From positions 24,391 through 88,390 of the forward strand of contig CAWHQR010000010.1 in NCBI GenBank assembly GCA_963831605.1: a stretch of 64,000 nucleotides of DNA. The letters run 5' to 3'. Below the pieces are notes generated by a model, which was not told the DNA's origin, did not search any database, and worked only from the letters and a program-made list of their open reading frames with translations. The position numbers were made by a program, and so were the translations under genes. Position 1 is the first letter of the stretch; every line of letters starts with the position of its first letter. This stretch comes from DASUPK01 sp963831605. GTDB taxonomy: Bacteria > Actinomycetota > Thermoleophilia > Solirubrobacterales > 70-9. Below are positions 25,865 to 33,105 of this stretch, one piece after another.

Positions 25865-26557
25865 CTAGCCCGGACTGATCCCGCCGGACCCGCTGGATCC
25901 GCCGGATGAACCGGAGCTGCCGCTGGTGCCGCTGCTACCGCTCGTCCCGGAGCTGCCCGGGGTGCCGCCGGAGGGTGCGCTCGGGCTGCTCGGCGCGCTG
26001 GGGGTGACGGTTCCACCGCTGCTCGAGCTGGAGCTGGAGCTGCTCGAGCTCGAGGGGGTCGACGTGGAGCTGGAACCGTTGATCGCGGAGCCGCAATCCT
26101 TGAAGCCGTAGGCGGAGGCCGCAGTCCCGGCCGCGGACTTGGCACTGTCGAGCTCGGTCTCGAACTGGGACGGGTCCTCTCCTCGCTGGACGGCCAGGCC
26201 GATCTTCTGACCGGCGGAGACCTGGTCCGACATCGCCTTCAGGAAGGCTTCGAGGTTCGTGTCGCTCGGCGGGTTGAGCTGGTTGATGCTGTCGATCACG
26301 CCCTGGCGGAGCTGGGCGATCTGAGCGGCCTGGCTCTCGCCCTGGCCGGCTGCGGCGAACTGCTCGATCGAGGAGTTGGCCTCGGCGCAGATCGAGTCGG
26401 CCTGGGTGATGAACTGCGCCTTGCTCGCCGTCTGCTGGGTCGTCTGCGTCGGGACGACGATGGGCGTCACAGGGGAGCTGTCGCCGCCGCAGGCGGAGAG
26501 AGCTGCCGCCGAGCCCACGGCCGCAACGAGGGCGATCAGGTGCCTCGGACGCCACAT
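25865..26557 (-). CDS. Lipoprotein with Ser/Gly-rich tail
   Basis: A 230-aa secreted lipoprotein. The lipobox is ALSACGGDS near residue 25. A helical domain follows at about residues 45-145 (FITQADSICAEANSSIEQFA, then QLNPPSDTNLEAFLKAMSDQV and a second cysteine in FKDCGSA); two cysteines could be bridged. The last 80 residues are almost only Ser, Gly, Pro and Thr, including runs of Ser and GSSGTSGSSG repeats. The helical domain resembles secreted proteins common in Thermoleophilia, of unknown role. ATG 26557 preferred; an upstream TTG at 26587 is in frame. Minus strand, ending convergent with the ABC operon. Confidence 0.75.
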   Translation of the reverse strand: MWRPRHLIALVAAVGSAAALSACGGDSSPVTPIVVPTQTTQQTASKAQFITQADSICAEANSSIEQFAAAGQGESQAAQIAQLRQGVIDSINQLNPPSDTNLEAFLKAMSDQVSAGQKIGLAVQRGEDPSQFETELDSAKSAAGTAASAYGFKDCGSAINGSSSTSTPSSSSSSSSSSSSGGTVTPSAPSSPSAPSGGTPGSSGTSGSSGTSGSSGSSGGSSGSGGISPG

Positions 26558-26592
26558 ACGGCCGCGCAAGGTAGCAAGGATGTGCAACGGAA

Positions 26593-27342
26593 CTAGGCCG
26601 CTTCCTCGCTGCGCTCAGAGTCAACCAACCGGAGGTGCCGGTGCGGCCTTCGATGTCCGTTCCGCCCTCCGTACGTTTCGGTCTGGGAGTGGCAGTTCGC
26701 GCACAACAACTGGATGTTCTCTAGACGATTGTCGGTTCCGTCGCCGTTCCGATGATGAAGCTGCGCGCTGAGAGGCTGCCCCATCCAAGTGCTGATTCCA
26801 CAGATCTCGCACCTGTTCTCCTTGATTCCCGCAGCAAGGAGCCGGCCCTTCAAATGGGACCGATTCGTTCGGCGTTCCTTGACCAGCAGCTCGCTAAGCG
26901 GGATCAAATGTGACCGGGACTGAATACGCCCTGTTGCAACGGCCTTGCACCAGGTCGCCTTTGAGAAGCCAAAGTGCCGGCAACACTCCATCGCGCGCAT
27001 GCCCTTGTCGTGAGCCCGCTGAATCTCATCCCAGTCGTATCGGCGGGCGAACTCATCGTGAACAGGCAGGCCGATCCGTCGCGCGTGGTAGCTGACGGTC
27101 GCCTTCGAAAGACCCAATTCGGCCGCGATCATCGCGTGGGTGTATCCCTCATCAAACAAACGGGCGATCACTTCTCTTTTCTCCGAGGGCCGCATGGGCG
27201 GAAACGATGGCTCGGACACCCACCCGTCGGCGACTGCGCGCTGCCACTGTCGCGCGGAGATTCCGAAGCGGTCACACGTCTCCAATACCGTGTGCCCTTC
27301 GTCGTAGAACCGACCGATCGTTGCCCAGTCCTGACGCTCCAT
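26593..27342 (-). CDS. HNH endonuclease with helix-turn-helix repeats
   Basis: A 249-aa protein. Residues 1-150 hold three helix-turn-helix-like segments: WATIGRFYDEGHTVLETCDRF, then VIARLFDEGYTHAMIAAELG with SKATVSYHARRIGL, then EIQRAHDKGMRAMECCRHFG. Residues about 185-235 are an HNH nuclease with two zinc CxxC pairs (CEICG and CANCH) and the core LHHRNGDGTDNRLENIQLLC. This looks like a homing or restriction-type nuclease with its own DNA-recognition module. A CGAAC-N4-GTTCG box directly upstream of ATG 27342 suggests LexA control. The gene sits beside tRNA-Gln, a common landing site for mobile genes, but no other mobile part is present here. Confidence 0.82.
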   Translation of the reverse strand: MERQDWATIGRFYDEGHTVLETCDRFGISARQWQRAVADGWVSEPSFPPMRPSEKREVIARLFDEGYTHAMIAAELGLSKATVSYHARRIGLPVHDEFARRYDWDEIQRAHDKGMRAMECCRHFGFSKATWCKAVATGRIQSRSHLIPLSELLVKERRTNRSHLKGRLLAAGIKENRCEICGISTWMGQPLSAQLHHRNGDGTDNRLENIQLLCANCHSQTETYGGRNGHRRPHRHLRLVDSERSEEAA

Positions 27343-27344
27343 AT

Positions 27345-27358
27345 CGAACGTATGTTCG
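27345..27358. promoter_or_regulatory. Candidate LexA (SOS) box
   Basis: CGAACGTATGTTCG, two CGAAC half-sites 4 bp apart, matching the known gram-positive and actinobacterial SOS consensus (TCGAAC-N4-GTTCGA) at nearly every position when the flanking T is included. It ends 3 bp before the ATG of the HNH endonuclease, so bound LexA would block both promoter and start. Confidence 0.55.
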
Positions 27359-27420
27359 CATCCGAACCGGACGGAATCCCCTGCAAACCAGGAAGAGCCG
27401 GCAACTGCCGACTCGTCTAA

Positions 27421-27492
27421 CTGCGGGCCAGGGACTTGAACCCCGAATTTGCGCTCCAGAGGCGCACGTGTTGCCAATTACACCAGCCCGCA
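27421..27492 (-). tRNA. tRNA-Gln (anticodon CTG)
   Basis: Folds as a full cloverleaf on the minus strand: acceptor TGCGGGC/GCCCGCA with discriminator G, D-arm GTGT/ACAC, anticodon stem TGCGC/GCGCA with loop CTCTGGA (anticodon CTG, read at positions 34-36), and T-arm CGGGG/CCCTG with loop TTCAAGT. CCA is not encoded. It lies between the HNH nuclease gene and the flavoprotein gene. Confidence 0.93.
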
Positions 27493-27505
27493 AGGCTCCG
27501 AAAGC

Positions 27506-28756
27506 CTAGCTTGCTGTGAGCTTTCCGAGGTCGCTGTCGGTGTCCCCGAGCAGTGCCTTCGCCTCGTCACTCGCGACGTCGATGCCCTCGGCGAGCATCG
27601 TTCGGGCGTGCGCCAGCTCCTCCGAGCGCTCGACCGTCAGCGCCCCCGCCACCTTCCCGTCCTTCAGGTAGAAGACCGCGAACTCGCCCGCGTCACGGTC
27701 CCCGCGCCAGATCTCCTCGTCCCAATCCGTCGCCGGCCCCACGTACTCGAGCCCGGCCCAATCGGCCAGGTCACTGAAGAAATACGGCACCACCTCGTAC
27801 GGCTTCGCATCGCCCATCATCGACCGTGCCGCGTGCTGGCCCTGCTGCATCGCCACGTCCCAGTGCTCGACCCGCAGCCGCCGGCCGTGCACGCGACTGT
27901 CGTACGAGCAGGAATCTCCAGCCGCGTAGATCCCCTCCACCGAGGTCTGGAGCGTCTCGTCGCAGCGAATTCCGCCGTCGTCCTCGTCGATCTCGAGCCC
28001 GGCCCGCTGAGCCAGCATCACGTCCGGCCTCACGCCCGCGCCGACGACGACCATGTCCCCCTCGATCGTCTTGCCGCTCTCCGTGACGACGGCCGTGGCG
28101 TGGTCATCGCCCTGGAAGGAGGCGAGCGTCTCGCCGCCGTGGATCTCGACCCCCTTCGACTCGAGCAGCTCGTGGAACCAGCGGCCGGCGTCCTCTCCGA
28201 AGGTCCGCGAGAGCGCGACGTCCTCCATCATCACGATCGCGCAGTCCGTCCCCTTCGACGTCAGGGATGCGGCGACCTCACACCCGATGTAGCTCCCTCC
28301 CACCAGCACCACCCGGTCCGCCCGCTCGGCGTCCGCGCGGATGTTGTCCGAGTTGCCCAGCGCCCGGAGGTAGTGGATGCGGTCGAGGTTCGCCCCGTCG
28401 ACCCTCAGAAGATTGACGTTCGCACCCGGGGCCAGCAGCGCCTTCTCGAAGCCCACCTCCTCCCCGCCCTGCAGCTTCACCGTTCGCGCCTCGGCGTCGA
28501 GCGACATCACGTTCGTCCCCGTCCGCAGCTCCACCGAGTTCTCCTCGTACCAGGACACCGGGTTGACGTGGGCGTCCTCGCGCTTGGACTCACCTCGCAG
28601 GTACTCCTTGGAGAGCGGCGGCCGCTCGTACGGCGGCTCCGGCTCGCGCCCGGCCAGCAGGATGTCGCCCTCCGCACCGCCCTTGCGCAGCTCGGCCGCG
28701 CAGTAGCCCGCGGCGAACCCGCCGATCAGCAGATATTCAACCTGCCGAGTTGCCAT
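27506..28756 (-). CDS. NAD(P)/FAD-dependent oxidoreductase, ferredoxin-reductase-like
   Basis: A 416-aa flavoprotein of the same family as the one at 2978. It has the YERPPLSKEYLRG motif near residue 45, a NAD(P)H-binding VVLVGGSYIGCEVAASL near 150, the second FAD motif GIYAAGDSCSYDS near 280 and a C-terminal reductase domain. The first FAD motif reads LLIGGFAAGYCAAE, in which the middle glycine of GxGxxG appears as phenylalanine; this is unusual and may affect FAD binding. ATG 28756 overlaps the trkA-like gene end by 20 bp, so it is the third gene of that unit. The physiological partner is unknown. Confidence 0.85.
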   Translation of the reverse strand: MATRQVEYLLIGGFAAGYCAAELRKGGAEGDILLAGREPEPPYERPPLSKEYLRGESKREDAHVNPVSWYEENSVELRTGTNVMSLDAEARTVKLQGGEEVGFEKALLAPGANVNLLRVDGANLDRIHYLRALGNSDNIRADAERADRVVLVGGSYIGCEVAASLTSKGTDCAIVMMEDVALSRTFGEDAGRWFHELLESKGVEIHGGETLASFQGDDHATAVVTESGKTIEGDMVVVGAGVRPDVMLAQRAGLEIDEDDGGIRCDETLQTSVEGIYAAGDSCSYDSRVHGRRLRVEHWDVAMQQGQHAARSMMGDAKPYEVVPYFFSDLADWAGLEYVGPATDWDEEIWRGDRDAGEFAVFYLKDGKVAGALTVERSEELAHARTMLAEGIDVASDEAKALLGDTDSDLGKLTAS

Positions 28757-29432
28757 CCGACCCAAAGAACGTCTTCAGTTCCTCTTCGAGCCCCGGGTCG
28801 AGCACGGCCAGCACCTCGTCCCCGGCCTCCAGCACCGTATCCGGCGTGGGGACGAACCCGCCCTGGCCCTCGCGCAGGATCGAGATCAAGAGACTTCCCT
28901 CCGGCATGCTGAGGTCGCCGACACGCCTCCCTGCTACCCGGCTGTCGTCCGCGAGCAACATCTCGATGATCTCCAGCCGCTCCTCAGGCAGGTCGAGCAG
29001 GTGCACCAGTCCGTACTCCGGCACCTCGTGCTCCAGCAATCGCAGGATCAGATCGGTGGCCGAGACGTATGGCTTGATCCCCAGCAGCTCGAAGTGCGGA
29101 CGGTTCCGGGGGTTGTTCACCCGGGCGATGATCCGGTCGACCAGGTATTTCTCCTTCGCGACCTGGCAGATCAGCATGTTGTCCTCGTCGTCGCCGGTGA
29201 CCGCGATCACCATGTCCGCCCGCGAGATCCCGGCCCGCTCCAAAACCCAGAGCTCCGAGGCATCGCCGTACTGGATGTTGTGCTCAAGCTCCTGCTCGAC
29301 CGTCGTGTAGCGGTTCCGGTTGTCCTCGATCACGGTCACCTCGTGACCCTTGTCGATGAGCTCACGGGCGAGGTTCCATCCCACCTTGCCCGCCCCGGCG
29401 ATGATGATGTACTTGCCGCTCGCCTCGCCCAT
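28737..29432 (-). CDS. TrkA-family potassium uptake regulator (RCK_N plus RCK_C)
   Basis: A 231-aa protein. The Rossmann start YIIIAGAGKVGWNLARELID is at residues 8-27, with an acidic strand end (VTVIEDNRNR) that favours NAD(H). Then come DMVIAVTGDDEDNMLICQVAKE and, from about residue 140, a TrkA_C domain ending LEAGDEVLAVLDPG. Such proteins form rings that gate Trk/Ktr K+ channels in response to nucleotides. The ATG shares one base with the stop of the next TrkA gene upstream (TGATG). No TrkH/KtrB membrane subunit is in the window. Confidence 0.9.
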   Translation of the reverse strand: MGEASGKYIIIAGAGKVGWNLARELIDKGHEVTVIEDNRNRYTTVEQELEHNIQYGDASELWVLERAGISRADMVIAVTGDDEDNMLICQVAKEKYLVDRIIARVNNPRNRPHFELLGIKPYVSATDLILRLLEHEVPEYGLVHLLDLPEERLEIIEMLLADDSRVAGRRVGDLSMPEGSLLISILREGQGGFVPTPDTVLEAGDEVLAVLDPGLEEELKTFFGSDGNSAG

Positions 29433-29866
29433 CAGCTGGTCTGGGCCGCCTCGAGGACCTCTTTCTCGAGCATCTCGATGGCGATGCGGGTCGGGCAGAT
29501 CGTGTTGACGCCCTGCTTCTCGTACCACTCGGCTCTCAGCGGGTCGAGGATTCGGGCGATCACGGTCGGGACGTTGAACTTCCTCCTGGCGAGCTGGGCG
29601 ACGACGATGTTGGTGTTGTCTCCATCGGTCGAGGCGATGAACGCGTCGGCGCGCTCGATGCCGGCCGCCGTCAGAGCCTCCTCCTCGAGGGCCGTGCCGA
29701 CGGTGAACTGACCGCCGCTGTCCTCCCAGGAGCGGTCGAGGTTCACCTCGAGGCGCGCGTGCGCCTCGGGATCCTCGTCCAGGCACGACACCTCGTGCCC
29801 CTCGCGCAGCATGCTCCGCGCGACAGAGGACCCAACCCTCCCGCAACCGACGATGAGAACGAACAT
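29432..29866 (-). CDS. TrkA-N domain protein (single RCK_N domain)
   Basis: A 144-aa protein made of one TrkA-N domain: VLIVGCGRVGSSVARSMLRE with a following acidic residue (CLDEDPEAH), ADAFIASTDGDNTNIVVAQ and PTVIARILDP. It lacks the TrkA_C domain carried by the downstream gene, so the two are probably the two halves of one regulatory complex. Gene order and one-base overlap support joint production. ATG 29866 has no obvious Shine-Dalgarno. Confidence 0.9.
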   Translation of the reverse strand: MFVLIVGCGRVGSSVARSMLREGHEVSCLDEDPEAHARLEVNLDRSWEDSGGQFTVGTALEEEALTAAGIERADAFIASTDGDNTNIVVAQLARRKFNVPTVIARILDPLRAEWYEKQGVNTICPTRIAIEMLEKEVLEAAQTS

Positions 29867-30009
29867 TCCGTTCGGATCTTAGTCCTGCGGGTGCCCGAGC
29901 ACCCTCGCACCATCCGGGGCAACTACTGAAAAGGGAGGGGTAGTTCTACCCATTGTTAGGAGAGGGGATTCCGAGCAGACTGGAGGACGCGTGTCAGGGG
30001 GCCAATCGG

Positions 30010-30912
30010 ATGGCTATGGACGACACTCAGACCGGGACGGCTGGGAGCCACAACCTCGACGTGGGCAACGCGCTCGACCGCGGAGAGATCGACGTCCACT
30101 TTCAGCCGAAGGTGGATCTGCGCAACGGACGAGTGATCGGGGTCGAGGCTCTCGCTCGCTGGGAGCACTCCGAGTTCGGACTGCTGCCGGCCGCGGAGTT
30201 CATCCACACGATCGAGTCGGACGCCGAGATGAGGTCACTGACCGAGCGCGTGATCGGGATCTCGGCGCAGGCCGGCGGCGACTGGTGGCGATCGGGCCTG
30301 CACCTGCAGCTGTCCGTGAACCTCCCTGCGATCGCCGTTTCGGCAACCGACTGGGACCTGGCAGCGTTCGTCTCCAGCTCGCTCTCGACCGCCGGCCTTC
30401 CGGGGAAGGCCATCGACTTCGATGTCACCGAGGACGCGCTTCTCCTGGACACGGAGCTCGTCACGAAGCGACTGGCGGCCCTCATTGAGCTCGGGGGCGG
30501 AATCGCCATCGACGACTTCGGGACGGGGTACTTCTCCCTGCGACAGCTGACCGAGCTCCCCATCGGCGAGCTCAAGATCGACAGAAGCCTGACCCTCCAT
30601 CTCGACGATGACGAGTCCAGGATGATCGTCCGGGCGATCATTCATCTCGCCCACCAGATCGGGCTGCCCGTCGTCGCCGAGGGGGTCGAGACCAAGGATG
30701 CCTGGCACCAGCTGCGGAGCATGGGATGCGAGCGGGCTCAGGGTTTCCTGATTTCCCCACCGATCCCATCACGCGAGGTGCCCGCCTGGCTCGCAAGCTG
30801 GAACCAGCAGGCCCGGGAACTCAGCTCCACCAGCCGAATCAAGCGCCGGCGCAGAATCACCAGGAAGCCGGGGACCGCGCCGGCCGAAGCGCCGGCCAAA
30901 GCCCCGGCCTAG
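30010..30912 (+). CDS. EAL-domain c-di-GMP phosphodiesterase (stand-alone)
   Basis: A 300-aa cytosolic protein almost entirely an EAL domain. The signature GVEALARWEH, the metal-binding asparagine in LSVNLP, the DDFGTGYFSL loop (loop 6) and AEGVET are all present, which in this family goes with active hydrolysis of cyclic di-GMP to pGpG. There is no GGDEF, sensor or membrane segment. The last 40 residues are a basic, Ala/Pro-rich tail (IKRRRRITRK). ATG 30010 is preferred; the frame is open upstream to a TTG at 29953, which has a purine-rich AGGAGAGGGG after it rather than before it. Activity is likely; the trigger is unknown. Confidence 0.9.
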   Translation: MAMDDTQTGTAGSHNLDVGNALDRGEIDVHFQPKVDLRNGRVIGVEALARWEHSEFGLLPAAEFIHTIESDAEMRSLTERVIGISAQAGGDWWRSGLHLQLSVNLPAIAVSATDWDLAAFVSSSLSTAGLPGKAIDFDVTEDALLLDTELVTKRLAALIELGGGIAIDDFGTGYFSLRQLTELPIGELKIDRSLTLHLDDDESRMIVRAIIHLAHQIGLPVVAEGVETKDAWHQLRSMGCERAQGFLISPPIPSREVPAWLASWNQQARELSSTSRIKRRRRITRKPGTAPAEAPAKAPA

Positions 30913-30939
30913 CGGTCACCGGGCCGCTCTCTTGGGGGG

Positions 30940-32853
30940 TCACTCCTCGGGCGGCGCCGTCAGGAGCACGCGGCACGGCGCCCTCTTCAGCACGTACTCG
31001 GTCACCTCGCCGATCTCATCAGGCCGCGCTCCTCCGATGCCCCCGAGCACCGCGCCTCCCCGGATCCTCGTCGGCGGCTCGCCGCCCATGACGATCACCT
31101 CGACGTCCTTGTCCCTTGCTTCATCGACGATTCCCGATCCGATCGAGCGCGCCGGAACCAATTTCGTCGTGACCTCGACGTTCTCGTACTCGCCCCCCAC
31201 CTCGCGTGCCCGTTCGAGCGCGGTCTCGCCCCCCGCGCGAATCTCCTTGGGCAAGGGTGCGTCGAGGGGGACGGTGAGCGGCAGCTCCGCGACGTAGACG
31301 ATCTCGAGCCGGGGAGGACGCCCCCCCTTCCCCACCTCGGCGTCAGCGAGGCGGCCGGCCGTGCTGACGATGTCATCGTCGAGACCGGTGCCGAAGACCG
31401 GGACGAGGATCGTCGAGAACTCGACCTCGGTCGGCTGCTTCTTGAGCGAAGCCTCCGGAACCTGCACCCGCCTGGTCAGCGGCGTGCCCTCCACGTAGCG
31501 CCGGTAGATCACGTAGAAGACGAGCCCGAACAGCATCCAGCCGCCGCCGACGTAGACGGCCGTGCGGTGCAGCAGGAAGACGGATATCCAAGCCAGCCCG
31601 CTGATCAGGGCGCCCGCGATCGCGGGCAGGGGCAGCTCGTGGGAGCCGATTCGGACGTTCCACGGCACCCGGTAGGGCCGCTCCAGATCGGGTTCGATCA
31701 CCCGTAATCGGACGATCGAAACCTGGGCGATCGTGACCGCGAGCAGCGCGCCGAACGCGTAGACGCGCGCCAGGAAGCGGATATCGCCTGGTATCGCGAG
31801 CGCCAGCGCGAGCAGGGCGGCGATGATGATCGCGATGTACGGCGTCGAGTAGTTCTTCTCGAGCTTGCCGGCCCAGCTCGGGATCTGGCGGTTGGTCGCC
31901 AGCACGTAGACGTGCCTCGAGAGACCCAGCATCGCGGTGTTCGCCGCCCAGAAGAGGACGGGCACGGCGACCAGCATCACCGCCCACTTCATGACGTCGG
32001 CAAGCCAGGCCGGGTTGTAGTTCGCGACCACCCCCAGGATCGGCTCCTCGATGTACTTGCCCGCGAGCGCGGTCTCCGGGCCGTGCGGACCGGTCACGAC
32101 AGGGACCGCCATGAGAGCCACGGCCGCGATACCGGCATAGATCAGGGGAATCGCCACCGCGCCCACGCCCAACACGCGCTTCAGGTCAGCCGGCTCGAAT
32201 TCGAGATCCGGCGCGAGATCGCTCGCCGCTTCGATGCCCGCGTACGCGATCGTCGCGATCACCAGCGAGTAGACGATGTCCTTGACGCTCGGGGATGTGA
32301 AGAGATCGAGGTGGGCTGTGAGCCGGTCCGGGTGAAGCACGACGATCAGCCCGACGACGATCACCAGCAGCTGCAGCCCGAGCTCGGCCAGCGCCAGCAC
32401 AACGAGGCGGAACTGCCGGTTTCGCCCGGTGACATCGGCGATGTTGAGGATGGCGGCGAGGCCGATGACGACGATCGCCACGGCGAGCTCGACATCTCCG
32501 CCGCCGAACCGGCCGGAGATCGGCGTCAGGTAGTGGGAGACCGTGATCGACGCCGCAGCGATCACGATCAGGTAATCGATCAGGATCGCCCAGCCCGCGA
32601 TGAAGCTGATCAGCTCGTTGAAGGCGTGCCGGGCGAAGGTGGCGGACCCGCCTCGCTGCCGCAGCATCGCTCCGCCCTCCACGTAGGAGAGCGAGGTGAC
32701 GGCGAACATCAACCCGGCCGCCAGGAAGATCAGCGGAGTCAGCCCCAGCCCGCGATCGGCAACCACGCCGACCGAGAAGTAGATCGAGAACCCGACGGCG
32801 GACGACGCGGCCGCATACAGGAACGGAACGCCCAGCAGGCGCTTCGTCCTCAT
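30940..32853 (-). CDS. APC-superfamily amino acid permease with C-terminal universal-stress (Usp) domain
   Basis: A 637-aa protein. Residues about 10-470 hold 12 membrane segments of the APC fold, starting VPFLYAAASSAVGFSIYF with the early conserved segment LTPLIFLAAGLMFAVTSLSY. Residues about 490-637 are a UspA-like domain (FSTILVPVFGTGLDDDIV ... VIVMGGEPPTRI) that in this family may bind ATP and regulate transport. Cargo is probably an amino acid or polyamine but is not resolved. The start ATG 32853 is close to the small membrane protein gene upstream (stop 32867), so the two may be co-transcribed. Confidence 0.88.
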   Translation of the reverse strand: MRTKRLLGVPFLYAAASSAVGFSIYFSVGVVADRGLGLTPLIFLAAGLMFAVTSLSYVEGGAMLRQRGGSATFARHAFNELISFIAGWAILIDYLIVIAAASITVSHYLTPISGRFGGGDVELAVAIVVIGLAAILNIADVTGRNRQFRLVVLALAELGLQLLVIVVGLIVVLHPDRLTAHLDLFTSPSVKDIVYSLVIATIAYAGIEAASDLAPDLEFEPADLKRVLGVGAVAIPLIYAGIAAVALMAVPVVTGPHGPETALAGKYIEEPILGVVANYNPAWLADVMKWAVMLVAVPVLFWAANTAMLGLSRHVYVLATNRQIPSWAGKLEKNYSTPYIAIIIAALLALALAIPGDIRFLARVYAFGALLAVTIAQVSIVRLRVIEPDLERPYRVPWNVRIGSHELPLPAIAGALISGLAWISVFLLHRTAVYVGGGWMLFGLVFYVIYRRYVEGTPLTRRVQVPEASLKKQPTEVEFSTILVPVFGTGLDDDIVSTAGRLADAEVGKGGRPPRLEIVYVAELPLTVPLDAPLPKEIRAGGETALERAREVGGEYENVEVTTKLVPARSIGSGIVDEARDKDVEVIVMGGEPPTRIRGGAVLGGIGGARPDEIGEVTEYVLKRAPCRVLLTAPPEE

Positions 32854-32866
32854 CTCCCCAGCTCCC

Positions 32867-33070
32867 TCATCCGCGCATCGACAGGTACAGCCTCCCGGAG
32901 CCGAGGGCGATGAAGAGCAGTCCGAACAGGAATCCGACGGCGAGCGGTCCCCCACCGCGCGCCAGCGTCAGCACCAGCATGAGGATGCCGAACCCGATGA
33001 TGACCACCGAGAACGTGCGGACCGCAAGCTGGTAGCCCTCATCCGGCGAGGGACGCCGACGCTGATTCAC
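32867..33070 (-). CDS. Small two-helix membrane protein
   Basis: A 67-aa protein with a basic start (NQRRRPSPDEG), then two hydrophobic helices (VVIIGFGILMLVLTLA and AVGFLFGLLFIALGSG) ending LYLSMRG. The GTG at 33070 follows a G-rich stretch and lies just downstream of hppA (stop 33106) and 13 bp upstream of the APC permease. Probably a real small gene in that unit; function unknown. Confidence 0.6.
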   Translation of the reverse strand: MNQRRRPSPDEGYQLAVRTFSVVIIGFGILMLVLTLARGGGPLAVGFLFGLLFIALGSGRLYLSMRG

Positions 33071-33105
33071 GCCCCCATTAAACGGGTTGCGCCGGGGGGC
33101 GGCGA

